Below, piece after piece: positions 44,695 to 53,218 of a stretch of DNA of 64,000 nt. Source of the DNA: Streptomyces diastatochromogenes (GTDB lineage: Bacteria; Actinomycetota; Actinomycetes; Streptomycetales; Streptomycetaceae). A model generated the notes under the pieces. That model worked only from the letters and a program-made list of their open reading frames with translations. It had not been told where the DNA came from and made no database searches. Each line of letters begins with the position of its first letter. Position 1 is the first letter of the stretch. The position numbers and the translations under genes are program-made. The stretch lies in the NCBI RefSeq assembly GCF_002242805.1, contig NZ_MCGQ01000041.1:124001-188000 (forward strand), given 5' to 3'.

Positions 44695-45411
44695 ATGAGT
44701 TCTCGTCGCAGGGCGGGCATCGCGGGATCGCTGGTCACGGCATCTTTCTCGGCCGTGCTGGTCCTCGCCTGCACGGCCGTGGCCGATGACCAGGGACCGG
44801 GCAGCGGCAAGGGAGGAAAGGCGGTCGACGAGGCACCGGCGGGCGTGCAGCTTCGTACGCTGCTGCCGGAGAAGATCTCGGTCGACAACAGTTCGAAAAA
44901 GACGGCGATTACCGCCACGGTGAAGAACGAGGGAACCAAGGACAGCGGCGACATCCGGCTTTTGGTGGTCGGATTCGACGGGTTGCGGATCGCGGGCGTT
45001 CAGGGGTGCTCGGCGATCGCGGAAAAGGACCTGCCGGAAGGTTCGAACAGTGGTTTCAGTTGCCCGGTCGGTTCGCTTGCGGCCGGGCAGTCCAAGTCGT
45101 ACGCGGTGCAGGCCACGTACGACTTGAGCAAGGCCGGGAAGATCTGTCTGCCCGTGCAGACCACGGACGGGAAGAAGACGTTCTGGCAGCAGGGCCCGGT
45201 GCCCTTCGGCACGACCAACCCGTCGCCGAACGCCCCGGCCACCCCGCTGCTCCTCGGCACCGACAACAAGCCGGTCGCACCGGGCGGCGACGAGCTGCCC
45301 AAGACCGGTGTGGGGCGTGACGTGCTGCCCCTGGGCGCCGCGGGCGCCGCGCTGATCGCGGCCGGCGCGGCCGGAGTGTGGTGGTCGCAGCGCCGGCGGC
45401 AGGAGGCCTGA
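44695..45411 (+). CDS. Secreted protein with an LPKTG sortase-type anchor
   Basis: A 238-residue exported protein. The signal peptide covers about residues 1-30 (SLVTASFSAVLVLACTAVA); the LAC could also be a lipobox. The middle is an immunoglobulin-like domain with TAITATVKNEGTKDSGDIRL and two Cys. The C terminus has LPKTG (DELPKTGVGRD), a helix (PLGAAGAALIAAGAAGVWW) and the basic tail RRRQ, the classic wall-sorting layout. Streptomycete sortase E proteins usually use LAxTG, so LPKTG suggests a different sortase class. The ATG at 44695 is preceded by AAGGGGGG. It is divergent from the kinase gene. Confidence 0.88.
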   Translation: MSSRRRAGIAGSLVTASFSAVLVLACTAVADDQGPGSGKGGKAVDEAPAGVQLRTLLPEKISVDNSSKKTAITATVKNEGTKDSGDIRLLVVGFDGLRIAGVQGCSAIAEKDLPEGSNSGFSCPVGSLAAGQSKSYAVQATYDLSKAGKICLPVQTTDGKKTFWQQGPVPFGTTNPSPNAPATPLLLGTDNKPVAPGGDELPKTGVGRDVLPLGAAGAALIAAGAAGVWWSQRRRQEA

Positions 45412-45438
45412 GCCGCACCACGACAACCGCGGAACATC

Positions 45439-45477
45439 GGCCGCATAACCTGACGGAAGGTGTCAGGTTATGCGGCC
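45439..45477 (+). terminator. Perfect 16-bp hairpin after the LPKTG gene
   Basis: GGCCGCATAACCTGAC and its exact complement enclose GGAAGGT. It begins 28 bases after the LPKTG stop, so it is probably that gene's terminator. It ends 13 bases before the ATG of the next gene, so it could also control that gene. Confidence 0.7.
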
Positions 45478-45489
45478 ATCGTGTGCGTC

Positions 45490-46827
45490 ATGACCTTCGT
45501 GAACAGCGACGACGACAACGCGGACCTGCTTCTCCTCCGCTCGGGCGACTCGGGCTACGAGGACGAACTCGCCGGATTCCAGCTCGGGTTCACCCAGCGG
45601 CCCGCCGTGGTCGTGGCCGCCCGCTCGGCCGCCGACGTGGTGGCCGCGGTGCGGTACGCGGCCGCCGAGAACCTGCCCGTCGGCGTCCAGGCGACCGGGC
45701 ACGGGCTGCCCGGTGGCAGCGAGGGCGGGGTGCTGGTCACGACCCGCCGGATGGACGGGATCACCGTCGACCCGGCGGCCCGGACCGTCCGGGTGCAGGC
45801 CGGGGTGCGCTGGGGTCAGGTGGTCGCGGCGGCCGAGCCGTACGGGCTGGCGCCGCTGAACGGATCGGCGCCGAGCGTGGGCGCGGTGTCGTACACCCTC
45901 GGCGGCGGACTTGGCATCCTGGCACGGGAGTTCGGGTACGCGGCGGACCATGTGCGGTGGCTGGAGGTCGTCACCGCCGACGGCGAGCTGCGGCACGTGA
46001 CCCCGGACTCCGACCCCGATCTGTACTGGGCGCTGCTCGGCGCCGGGCAGAACTTCGGCATCGTCACCGAGCTGGAGATCGGCCTCGTACCGGTGCGGAC
46101 GCTGTACGGCGGCTCGGTCTCCTTCGAGGGGCGGGTGGTGGACCCGGCCGAGGCGCTGCGGGCGTACGAGGCCTGGACGCGGACCGTGCCGGACGGGCTG
46201 ACCTCGTCCTTCGCCGCCGTACCGTACCCGGATCTGCCCGCGCTGCCGCCGCATCTGCGGGGACGGTACGTCGTCTCGATCCGGGTCGCCTACACGGGCG
46301 CCGACGGTGAGGAACTCGTCGCCCCGCTGCGGGAGATCGGGCCGGTGCTCACGGACTCGCTGCGTGTGATGCCGTACGCCGAGAGCCACACCATCCACAG
46401 CGACCCGGACTTCCCGCACGCCTACTACGGTGACAGCGCGGTGCTGCGGGAGCTGGACGTGGAGCGGGTCGGGAAACTGCTGAGGATGACCGGGCCGGAC
46501 GCGCCCAGGATGTGTGTCGTCCAGGTCAATCACCTGGGCGGGGCGCTCGGCCGGCCGGCGCCGAACGCGGTGCCGTACCGCGAAGGGCGTTTCCTGGTGC
46601 GGCTGTTGACCGGCGGCGAGCGGGAGCAGGCGCGGGCGGTGCTCGACCCGGCGTTCGCGCTGCTGGCGGACGACACCCTCGGCCGCTCGCTGAACTTCGC
46701 GTTCGGGGGCGGGGACCGGAGTGCGGGTCTGTACGACCCGGAGACGCACAAGAGGCTCGCCGGACTGAAGGAGCAGTACGACCCGGCGAACCTCTTGTGC
46801 AGGAACTACGGATTCAGCGCTTGCTGA
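45490..46827 (+). CDS. FAD-linked oxidoreductase, berberine-bridge-enzyme type
   Basis: A 445-residue flavoenzyme of the BBE/glucooligosaccharide-oxidase family. The FAD domain has RPAVVVAARSAADVVAAVRYA, GVQATGHGLPGG and GSAPSVGAVSYTLGGGLGIL; the C-terminal BBE segment ends LKEQYDPANLLCRNYGF. The usual His and Cys that hold FAD in bicovalent members are not clearly present at both sites (the GHG is there; the second Cys is not evident), so a single-link or non-covalent FAD is likely. The substrate is unknown. The ATG at 45490 is used; a GTG at 45460 lies inside the hairpin and lacks a spaced ribosome site. Its stop overlaps that of bioY by 14 bases. Confidence 0.88.
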   Translation: MTFVNSDDDNADLLLLRSGDSGYEDELAGFQLGFTQRPAVVVAARSAADVVAAVRYAAAENLPVGVQATGHGLPGGSEGGVLVTTRRMDGITVDPAARTVRVQAGVRWGQVVAAAEPYGLAPLNGSAPSVGAVSYTLGGGLGILAREFGYAADHVRWLEVVTADGELRHVTPDSDPDLYWALLGAGQNFGIVTELEIGLVPVRTLYGGSVSFEGRVVDPAEALRAYEAWTRTVPDGLTSSFAAVPYPDLPALPPHLRGRYVVSIRVAYTGADGEELVAPLREIGPVLTDSLRVMPYAESHTIHSDPDFPHAYYGDSAVLRELDVERVGKLLRMTGPDAPRMCVVQVNHLGGALGRPAPNAVPYREGRFLVRLLTGGEREQARAVLDPAFALLADDTLGRSLNFAFGGGDRSAGLYDPETHKRLAGLKEQYDPANLLCRNYGFSAC

Positions 46828-47395
46828 CGAACTTCCAGGCGGTGGGCAGCACGCCCATCGCCAGGGCGGCCTTCAGGGCGTCGCCGATCAGGAACGGGGT
46901 GAGGCCGAGGGAGATCGCCTGGGAGGCGGACAGGTCGGCGGCCAGGGCCAGGTAGGGGACGCCGACGGCGTAGATGATGGCCTCGCCGAGGATCATCGTG
47001 CCGGCCATGCGCAGTGCGGAGCGGTCGGCGCCGCGGCGGGCCAGCGCGCCCACGGCCGCGGAGGCGAGCAGCATGCCGATGACGTAGCCGAAGGAGACGG
47101 CGCCCGAGCCGGAGGTGCCGCCCGCGAACCACGGCACGCCGACGACGCCCGCGACGGCGTACAGGGCGAGGGAGAGGAAGCCGCGGCGGGCGCCGAGCGC
47201 GGTGCCGACGAGCAGCGCGGCGAAGGTCTGGCCGGTCACCGGCACCGGGGAGCCGGGCACCGGCACCGACAGCTGGGCCGCGAGACCGGTGAGCACGGCG
47301 CCGCCGAGCACGAGGGCGGCGTCGCGCACGCGGGACGCGGGACGGATGTCGGCGAGGACGGCGCCGGGGCGGGCGGCGACGGTGGCGGTGCTCAT
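46814..47395 (-). CDS. bioY: Biotin transporter S component BioY
   Basis: A 193-residue membrane protein with six helices that binds biotin, working with ECF-type energising modules or alone. Recognisable segments are LSVPVPGSPVPVTGQTFAALL, SFGYVIGMLLASAAVGALA and LGLTPFLIGDALKAALA. The ATG at 47395 is chosen because GGAG lies 6 bases upstream; a longer frame from 47431 lacks support. It is convergent with the FAD enzyme gene with overlapping stops, and divergent from the sulfur locus. TATAGC at 47439-47444 on the minus strand may be its -10 box. Confidence 0.93.
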   Translation of the reverse strand: MSTATVAARPGAVLADIRPASRVRDAALVLGGAVLTGLAAQLSVPVPGSPVPVTGQTFAALLVGTALGARRGFLSLALYAVAGVVGVPWFAGGTSGSGAVSFGYVIGMLLASAAVGALARRGADRSALRMAGTMILGEAIIYAVGVPYLALAADLSASQAISLGLTPFLIGDALKAALAMGVLPTAWKFVSKR

Positions 47396-47686
47396 GGGGA
47401 CTCCGCGAGTGGTGTGGGCACGTGGGAACACCGTGACGCTATACCGGCCGCCGCGCGCCGATCACCGTCAGTGCTCGACAAAGGCGGTCATCGGCCCTTG
47501 GTGGGCTCCGGACAAAGGATGCGGGTTACACCGGGTACGGCGTGATACCGGTCACTGAGGTGAAGTGGTGCATGGTACCTGGGGAGCTGACACCGCGTCT
47601 GTAGGGTTCCACCAAAGGCCCGGTGGCCGTCTCGCCCGTCGGTCGCCGTCTGGGCAGCGCGGGGGCGCTTTGCTAGCTTCGAACGC
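47396..47686. other. Promoter region of bioY and of the sulfur-locus leader
   Basis: Besides the bioY -10-like TATAGC, a TAGCTT at 47674-47679 lies 7 bases before the leader peptide ATG, so the leader may be translated from a leaderless transcript. No clear -35 partner was found. No other gene seen. Confidence 0.45.
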
Positions 47687-47773
47687 ATGGTTGCCCAGGC
47701 CCGGAACTTCACGTCGCGTCGCTATGTCGACCTGCGACGCCAGGGCGCTGCCACCTGTCGCCGCCCGGGGTAG
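47687..47773 (+). CDS. Short Arg-rich, Cys-containing leader peptide of the sulfur locus
   Basis: A 28-residue ORF beginning MVAQARNFTSRRYVDL and ending AATCRRPG with TAG. It resembles the family of short putative leader peptides with an SRRxVDL core and a terminal Cys-Arg segment that actinobacteria carry upstream of sulfur-assimilation genes (NCBI calls these 'cis_reg_atten'). Translation of the Cys codon would sense cysteine supply and control the downstream operon by attenuation. It lies 65 bases before the ROK gene. A TAGCTT -10-like box 7 bases upstream suggests a leaderless message. Confidence 0.65.
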   Translation: MVAQARNFTSRRYVDLRRQGAATCRRPG

Positions 47774-47838
47774 CGGCGCTCTGCGGGGCGCCTCTCCTTT
47801 CCGAGACGTGTCGGCCCCGCTTCCGAGGACGGTTCTCC

Positions 47839-49038
47839 ATGCCCCGTACCGCGGCATCCACCCTTGTCTCCCCCGTTCCCCGTGCCGCCGACAGCGACCG
47901 GCGGCGGACCAGTGCCAGCGTCGTGCTGCGGTCCGTGCTGGAGCACGGGCCGGTGGCGCGCAGCACCATCGCCCGGCTGACCGGGCTGTCGCCCGCGTCG
48001 GTGACCGAGCACTGCGCCCGGCTGGCCGGGCTCGGGCTGATCCACGAGGAGGCGGCGCCCCGCCGTTCGAACGGGGTCGGCCGGCCGCACGTGCCGGTCG
48101 ACCTCGACCGTGACCGGTTCGTGGTCGGCGGGGTGCACGTGGCCGTGCCGTACACCACCGTCGCGCTGCTGGACCTGCGCGGCCGTGTGGTGGCCGAGCG
48201 GCGGCTGAAGCACGAACGGACCGATCCGGGCTGGGTGCTGGCCCGGGCCGCCGAGGGCCTGACGGCGCTGCTCGCGCGGGCGCCGGGCCGCCGGCCGCTG
48301 GGGGTCGGGGTCGCGGCCGGCGGCTGGGTGGACCGGGAGACGGGCACCGTCGTCGAGCACGAGCTGCTGGGCTGGCGCGAGGTGCCGGTGCGGGAGCTGC
48401 TCGGCGCCCGCACCGGGCTGCCGGTCCAGGTGGACGGGCACGCGCGGGCGCTGGTCAACGGCGAACGGCTGTTCGGGCGGGCCCGGGGCAGCCGCAGCGT
48501 GCTGCATCTGTTCGTCGGCAACGTGGTCGACGCGGCCTTCGCCACCAACGACGAGGTGCACTACGGGCCGCGCTCCCAGGCCGGTGCGATCGCCCATCTC
48601 CCGGTGCCGGGCGGCACCGAGCCGTGCGGCTGCGGGCGGACCGGCTGCCTCCAGGCGGAGCTGAGCGAGCGGACGTTGTGCCGGCGGGCCCGGGAGGCCG
48701 GGGTGATCGACGGGGTGAACCCGATGCACGTGCTCGCGGCGGCGCAGGCCGGGGACGAGGTGGCGGTACGGCTGCTGGTGGAGCGGGCGCGGATGACCGG
48801 GCGGGCGGCGGGGCTGCTGCTGGACGTGCTCAATCCGGAGACGGTGGTCGTGACCGAGGTGGGTGTCATGCACCGGGAGGACTGCCTGACCGCGCTGCGC
48901 GAAGCGGCCGGAAATCACCGGTCCGCGGCCGTGCTGCCGACGAGTTTCCCGGATTCCGTGCTGGCGGTCGCGGGCGGCTCCGTGGTGCTGGACGCGCTGT
49001 TCCGGGACCCGTTGGGTGCGTCACCTGAGGCTATTTAA
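47839..49038 (+). CDS. ROK-family transcriptional regulator
   Basis: A 399-residue regulator. The N-terminal winged helix (about 25-80: VLRSVLEHGPVARSTIARLTGLSPASVTEHC) is followed by the ROK actin-like fold. The zinc motif CGCGRTGCLQAE is present, and the upstream His of the motif is in QAGAIAHLPVPG. Most ROK repressors sense sugars, but this one leads a sulfonate-uptake operon, so an organosulfur ligand such as a sulfated or sulfonated sugar is a possible reading. It sits directly downstream of the leader peptide and upstream of the ABC importer on the same strand. Confidence 0.9.
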   Translation: MPRTAASTLVSPVPRAADSDRRRTSASVVLRSVLEHGPVARSTIARLTGLSPASVTEHCARLAGLGLIHEEAAPRRSNGVGRPHVPVDLDRDRFVVGGVHVAVPYTTVALLDLRGRVVAERRLKHERTDPGWVLARAAEGLTALLARAPGRRPLGVGVAAGGWVDRETGTVVEHELLGWREVPVRELLGARTGLPVQVDGHARALVNGERLFGRARGSRSVLHLFVGNVVDAAFATNDEVHYGPRSQAGAIAHLPVPGGTEPCGCGRTGCLQAELSERTLCRRAREAGVIDGVNPMHVLAAAQAGDEVAVRLLVERARMTGRAAGLLLDVLNPETVVVTEVGVMHREDCLTALREAAGNHRSAAVLPTSFPDSVLAVAGGSVVLDALFRDPLGASPEAI

Positions 49039-49071
49039 TTCAGAAACTCGGAATGTTGACAGGCGTCGCTC

Positions 49072-49131
49072 ATGGCCGGGAACATCCTGGTCATGAGCCC
49101 GCTCACGAGCTGTCGCACCCTCTGTTGCTGA
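49072..49131 (+). CDS. Possible second Cys-rich leader peptide
   Basis: A 19-codon ORF, with an inner ATG at 49093 giving 12 codons, ending SCRTLCC and a TGA. Three Cys in the last seven codons, 116 bases upstream of the substrate-binding protein gene and after a TTGACA at 49055-49060, would suit a cysteine-responsive attenuator. The ribosome site is weak (CAGG), and short ORFs with Cys can occur by chance. Confidence 0.4.
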   Translation: MAGNILVMSPLTSCRTLCC

Positions 49132-49247
49132 CACATTGCCGCGCATGAAGCGCGTGTTTCTCGCTGCGTGAGTTTTTCCTGCTCCGGCTTGCCTTCCCGG
49201 AATTCCTCCTGCCTTTCCGCTCGCTCTTTTTCCCCGGGAGTCCTCCC

Positions 49248-50291
49248 ATGCACCGTCGTGTCTTTCTCACGTCCCTGCTCTGCGCGTCCGCCGCCGTCGC
49301 CGGCCTCAGCGGCTGCGCGGACGGCAGCGCCGCCGCCGACACCAGGGGCGCCGCCACCAAGCCGCTCGCCGACAAGGTTCCGTCCGGCACCAGCCTGAAG
49401 ATCGCCTCCTACCAGGGCACGCAGCAACTGCAGTTCAGACTGGCGAAGCTGCCCCCGCTGCCGTTCACCGTGTCGAGCTGGGTCAACATCGGGGCCGGTC
49501 CGGACGTCATCAACGCGTTCCGCGCCAAGTCCCTGGACCTCGCCAACAACGCGGGCATCCCGCCGATCCAGGCGCACTACCAGGGTTTCGACGCGAAGAT
49601 CGTCGCGATCAACATCACCCGCAAGCCCAACTACCTCTTCGCCACCAAGCCCGGCAGCGACATCCGCACGGTCGCGGACTTCAAGGGCAAGAAGCTCGCC
49701 TTCTCCCAGGGGCAGGCGCAGGGTGTCGTACTGCTGCGGGCGCTGAAGCAGGCGGGCCTGAAGTACGACGAGGTGAAGCTGGTCCCGCTGACCAGCAACC
49801 AGTTCCTGACCGCCCTGCAGTCCGGGCAGGTGGACATCGCCCCGCTCGCCAACAGCCAGGCACCCGCCTACCTCAAGCAGTACGAGGGCAAGGGCGCCCA
49901 CACCATCCCCACCGACGTCGTCGACCTGCTCAACCTGCTGTGGGCGCCGCAGTCCGTGCTGAACGACCCGGCGAAGGCCGCGGCGATCGCCGCCTACATC
50001 CCCGAGTGGGCCAAGGGCCAGGTGTGGCAGTACGAGCACCCGGACGTGTGGAACGAGGAGTTCTACGTGAAGACGCAGAACCTGACCCTCGACCAGGCCC
50101 GGGGCATCAGCAAGCTCGCCAACAAGCCTCTCTTCCCGCCCAGTTGGGACGAGGCGATCAAGTGGGAGCAGGAGACCGCCGACCTGCTCGCCGAGGGCGG
50201 CTTCGTGAAGAAGTTCGACGTCTCCTCGCTCTTCGACCACCGCTTCGAGTCCCTCGCCGCCAAGGCCGTACCGGCGGAGTATCGGAGGTGA
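49248..50291 (+). CDS. ABC transporter substrate-binding lipoprotein, sulfonate/nitrate type
   Basis: A 347-residue lipoprotein. The signal MHRRVFLTSLLCASAAVAG leads to the lipobox LSGC with the lipid-carrying Cys23. The mature part is a type-2 periplasmic fold of the SsuA/TauA group: LKIASYQGTQQLQFRLAKLP, NYLFATKPGSDIRTVADFKG, KKLAFSQGQAQGVVLL and VDIAPLANSQAPAYL. It delivers a substrate, probably a sulfonate or sulfate ester, to the permease encoded next. Its stop overlaps the start region of the permease gene, GGAGG being shared. Confidence 0.9.
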   Translation: MHRRVFLTSLLCASAAVAGLSGCADGSAAADTRGAATKPLADKVPSGTSLKIASYQGTQQLQFRLAKLPPLPFTVSSWVNIGAGPDVINAFRAKSLDLANNAGIPPIQAHYQGFDAKIVAINITRKPNYLFATKPGSDIRTVADFKGKKLAFSQGQAQGVVLLRALKQAGLKYDEVKLVPLTSNQFLTALQSGQVDIAPLANSQAPAYLKQYEGKGAHTIPTDVVDLLNLLWAPQSVLNDPAKAAAIAAYIPEWAKGQVWQYEHPDVWNEEFYVKTQNLTLDQARGISKLANKPLFPPSWDEAIKWEQETADLLAEGGFVKKFDVSSLFDHRFESLAAKAVPAEYRR

Positions 50292-50296
50292 GCGCC

Positions 50297-51136
50297 GTGA
50301 CCACGACGACGACCGCCGTGGCGGCCACGGCCGCCGGGGAACTCCCCCAGGTCCGCCGGCGCCGCCGCCTCTCCCCCGGCCGCCGCCTGCCCGCGGCCCG
50401 GCTGGCCGGCCCGCTGCTGCTGGTCGCCCTGTGGGCCGCCGCCTCGGCCGCCGGACGGCTGGACCCGGGCGCCATCCCGGCGCCCTGGACCGTGCTGCGA
50501 ACGGGCGTCCACCTGTGGACCGACGGCACGCTGCCCACCGACATCCTGACCTCGCTGGAGCGGGCCGCGTACGGCTTCGTGATCGGCCTGACCGCCGGCG
50601 TCGCCCTCGCGCTCGCCTCCGGGCTCAGCCGGGCCGGGGAGGCGCTGATCGACGGGACCGTGCAGCTCAACCGGGCAATCCCGACCCTCGGTCTGATCCC
50701 GCTGTTCATCCTCTGGCTGGGCATCGGCGAGACCTTCAAGATCGCCATCATCGCGATCGTCGTCTACATCCCGCTCTACCTGAACACGCACGCCGCGCTG
50801 TCCGGCATCGACAGCCGGTACGTCGAACTCGCCGAGGTGCAGGGCCTGTCGAGGTTCGCCTTCATCCGGCAGATCGTGATCCCGGGGGCGCTGCCCGGAT
50901 TCTTCGTGGGACTCCGGCTCGCCGTCACCGGCTCCTGGCTGGGCCTAGTGGTCCTGGAGCAGATCAATGCCACCAGCGGCCTCGGCTATCTGATGTTCCA
51001 GGCGCAGAACTACGGCCAGACCCACGTCATCCTGGTCGGCCTGCTGATCTACGGCATCTTCGGACTGGTCTCCGACAGCGTGGTCCGGCTGATCGAACGG
51101 AGGGTGCTGTCGTGGCGCCGCACACTGAACAGCTGA
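50297..51136 (+). CDS. ABC transporter permease, SsuC type
   Basis: A 279-residue permease with six helices, the first being ARLAGPLLLVALWAAASAAGR. The EAA-type loop that contacts the ATPase is ELAEVQGLSRFAFIRQIVIPGALPGFFVGL. It belongs to the SsuC/TauC/NrtB group. The GTG at 50297 is chosen because GGAGG lies 8 bases upstream; an in-frame GTG at 50288 is also open. The gene overlaps the ATPase gene by 25 bases, so the products are made in step. Confidence 0.92.
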   Translation: MTTTTTAVAATAAGELPQVRRRRRLSPGRRLPAARLAGPLLLVALWAAASAAGRLDPGAIPAPWTVLRTGVHLWTDGTLPTDILTSLERAAYGFVIGLTAGVALALASGLSRAGEALIDGTVQLNRAIPTLGLIPLFILWLGIGETFKIAIIAIVVYIPLYLNTHAALSGIDSRYVELAEVQGLSRFAFIRQIVIPGALPGFFVGLRLAVTGSWLGLVVLEQINATSGLGYLMFQAQNYGQTHVILVGLLIYGIFGLVSDSVVRLIERRVLSWRRTLNS

Positions 51137-51846
51137 CCCGGCCCGCCGTCCAACTGCGCGGCCTGACCCGGTCGTTCGAGGAGCGTACGGTCCTCGACGG
51201 CATCGACCTCGACCTGCCCGCCGGCCAGTTCACGGCCCTGCTGGGGCACAGCGGCTCGGGCAAGTCCACCCTGCTGCGAGCCGTCGCGGGCCTCGACCAC
51301 GGGGTCGCGGGCAGCGGGCAGCTCACCGCGCCCGAGCGGGTGTCGGTCGTCTTCCAGGACTCCCGACTGCTGCCCTGGCGCCGGGTACTGGACAACGTAC
51401 TGCTCGGCCTGGACGGCAAGGACGCCGTCGAGCGTGGCCGTTCGGCACTGGCGGAGGTCGGCCTCGAAGGGCGGGAGCGGGCCTGGCCGGGCGAGCTGTC
51501 CGGCGGCGAGGCACAACGGGCCGCGCTCGCCCGCTCCCTGGTCCGCGAACCCGAACTCCTGCTGGCCGACGAGCCGTTCGGCGCACTGGACGCGCTCACC
51601 CGGATCCGGATGCACCATCTGCTGCGCGAGCTGTGGGAGCGCCACCGGCCCTCGGTGCTGCTCGTCACCCACGACGTGGACGAGGCGATCGTGCTCGCCG
51701 ACCGCGTCCTCGTCCTGGACCAGGGCCGGATCGGCCTCGACCTGACCATCGACCGTCCCCACCCGCGCTCCTACCGCGAGCCGGTGCTGGGCGAATACCG
51801 CGAGCGGCTGCTGGCCGCACTGGGCGTCACGGAGGATCATCAGTGA
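51112..51846 (+). CDS. ABC transporter ATPase, SsuB type
   Basis: A 244-residue ATPase with Walker A GHSGSGKST, Q-loop VVFQDSRLLPWRRVLDNV, signature LSGGEAQRAALARSL, Walker B LLLADEPFGALDAL and H-loop LVTHDVDEA. The QDSRLLPW and EPFGALDALTR features are typical of the sulfonate/taurine/nitrate group. The GTG at 51112 has GGAGGG 7 bases upstream. Its stop overlaps the monooxygenase start (GTGA). Confidence 0.94.
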   Translation: MAPHTEQLTRPAVQLRGLTRSFEERTVLDGIDLDLPAGQFTALLGHSGSGKSTLLRAVAGLDHGVAGSGQLTAPERVSVVFQDSRLLPWRRVLDNVLLGLDGKDAVERGRSALAEVGLEGRERAWPGELSGGEAQRAALARSLVREPELLLADEPFGALDALTRIRMHHLLRELWERHRPSVLLVTHDVDEAIVLADRVLVLDQGRIGLDLTIDRPHPRSYREPVLGEYRERLLAALGVTEDHQ

Positions 51847-53177
51847 CACAGAGAAGGCTCCACCTCAACGCGTTCCTGATGAGCACCGGCCATCACGAGG
51901 CATCGTGGCGGCTGCCGGAGAGCGATCCGTACGCGCACGTCGATCTGGACCACTACGTGCGGCTCGCCCGGATCGCCGAGCGCGGCACCTTCGACTCGCT
52001 CTTCCTGGCCGACGGCCCGCACCTGTGGGGCAGCATCGCCCAGCGCCCGGCCGGCGCCCTGGAACCGCTCACCCTGCTCACCGCCCTGGCGACGGCCACC
52101 GAGCACATCGGTCTGATCGCCACCGCCTCCACCTCCTACAACTCCCCCTACAACCTGGCCCGCAAGTTCGCCTCGCTGGACATCATCAGCGGCGGCCGGG
52201 CCGGCTGGAACATCGTGACCACGGCGGGTGCCGAGGCCGCGCGCAACTTCGGCCTGGACGCGGAACCCGCGCACGCCGAGCGGTACGCCCGGGCCGCCGA
52301 GTTCCTCGACGTGGCCCTCAAGCTCTGGGACAGCTGGGAGGACGACGCGATCGTCGCCGACAAGGCGGCCGGGGTCTGGGGCGACGACGCCAAGATCCAT
52401 CCGCCCCGGCACCAGGGGACGTACTTCAGCGTCGAGGGCGCGCTCAACGTGCCGCGCTCCCCGCAGGGCTATCCGCTGCTGGTGCAGGCGGGCTCCTCCG
52501 AGGACGGCAAGGCCTTCGCCGCCCGGTACGCGGAGGCGGTGATCACCGCCCAGCAGACACTGCGGGACGCGCAGGCCTTCTACGGCGACCTCAAGTCCCG
52601 TACCGCACAGGCCGGAAGGGACCCCGAGCACATCAAGGTGCTGCCCGGCATCGTCCCGGTGATCGGCGCCACGGAGGCCGAGGCGCGGGCCGCCGAGCAG
52701 TTGCTGGAGGACCACATCGTGTACGACCACGGGGTGAGCCGCCTGGAGAGCCTGCTGCAACTGCCCTCCGGAACACTGGAGTTGGATGCCCAGCTCCCCG
52801 CCGACCTGCCGCCCGAGTCCGCCATCGAGGGCGCCAAGAGCCGCTACACGCTGATCGTGGAGCTGGCCCGGCGCGAGCGGCTGACCGTACGGCAGCTGAT
52901 CGGACGGCTCGGCGGCGGACGCGGGCACCTCACCTTCGCCGGGACACCCGAGCAGGTCGCCGACCAGATCGAGACCTGGTTCACCCAGGGCGCCGCCGAC
53001 GGCTTCAACATCATGCCGGCGGTGCTGCCCTCCGGTCTGGAGACGTTCGTCGAGCACGTCGTACCGATCCTGCGCACCCGCGGCCTGCTCCGCACCGCCT
53101 ACGGCCCCCGCCAGACCCTGCGGGAGCGCTACGGCCTCCCCCGCCCCGCCAACCAGCACACCGCAGCCCTCGTCTGA
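51843..53177 (+). CDS. FMN-dependent monooxygenase (NtaA/SnaA/DszA/SoxA type)
   Basis: A 444-residue luciferase-like flavin monooxygenase. The N terminus LHLNAFLMSTGHHEASWRLP and the segments LIATASTSYNSPYNLARKFA and LDIISGGRAGWNIVTTAG mark the NtaA/SnaA/DszA group, which uses reduced FMN and oxygen to open C-N or C-S bonds. Next to a sulfonate importer it probably desulfurises an organosulfur compound. The FMN reductase it needs is not encoded in the window. The GTG overlaps the ATPase stop, and GGAGG lies 7 bases upstream. Confidence 0.92.
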   Translation: MTQRRLHLNAFLMSTGHHEASWRLPESDPYAHVDLDHYVRLARIAERGTFDSLFLADGPHLWGSIAQRPAGALEPLTLLTALATATEHIGLIATASTSYNSPYNLARKFASLDIISGGRAGWNIVTTAGAEAARNFGLDAEPAHAERYARAAEFLDVALKLWDSWEDDAIVADKAAGVWGDDAKIHPPRHQGTYFSVEGALNVPRSPQGYPLLVQAGSSEDGKAFAARYAEAVITAQQTLRDAQAFYGDLKSRTAQAGRDPEHIKVLPGIVPVIGATEAEARAAEQLLEDHIVYDHGVSRLESLLQLPSGTLELDAQLPADLPPESAIEGAKSRYTLIVELARRERLTVRQLIGRLGGGRGHLTFAGTPEQVADQIETWFTQGAADGFNIMPAVLPSGLETFVEHVVPILRTRGLLRTAYGPRQTLRERYGLPRPANQHTAALV

Positions 53178-53218
53178 CTCGCATGACTCATCCGACTCGT
53201 CTGAAAGGACCAGCGACC

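Noticed and set aside
45460..45489. GTG start adding ten residues to the FAD oxidoreductase
   Set aside because: It lies inside a perfect hairpin and its only ribosome-like site touches the start codon.
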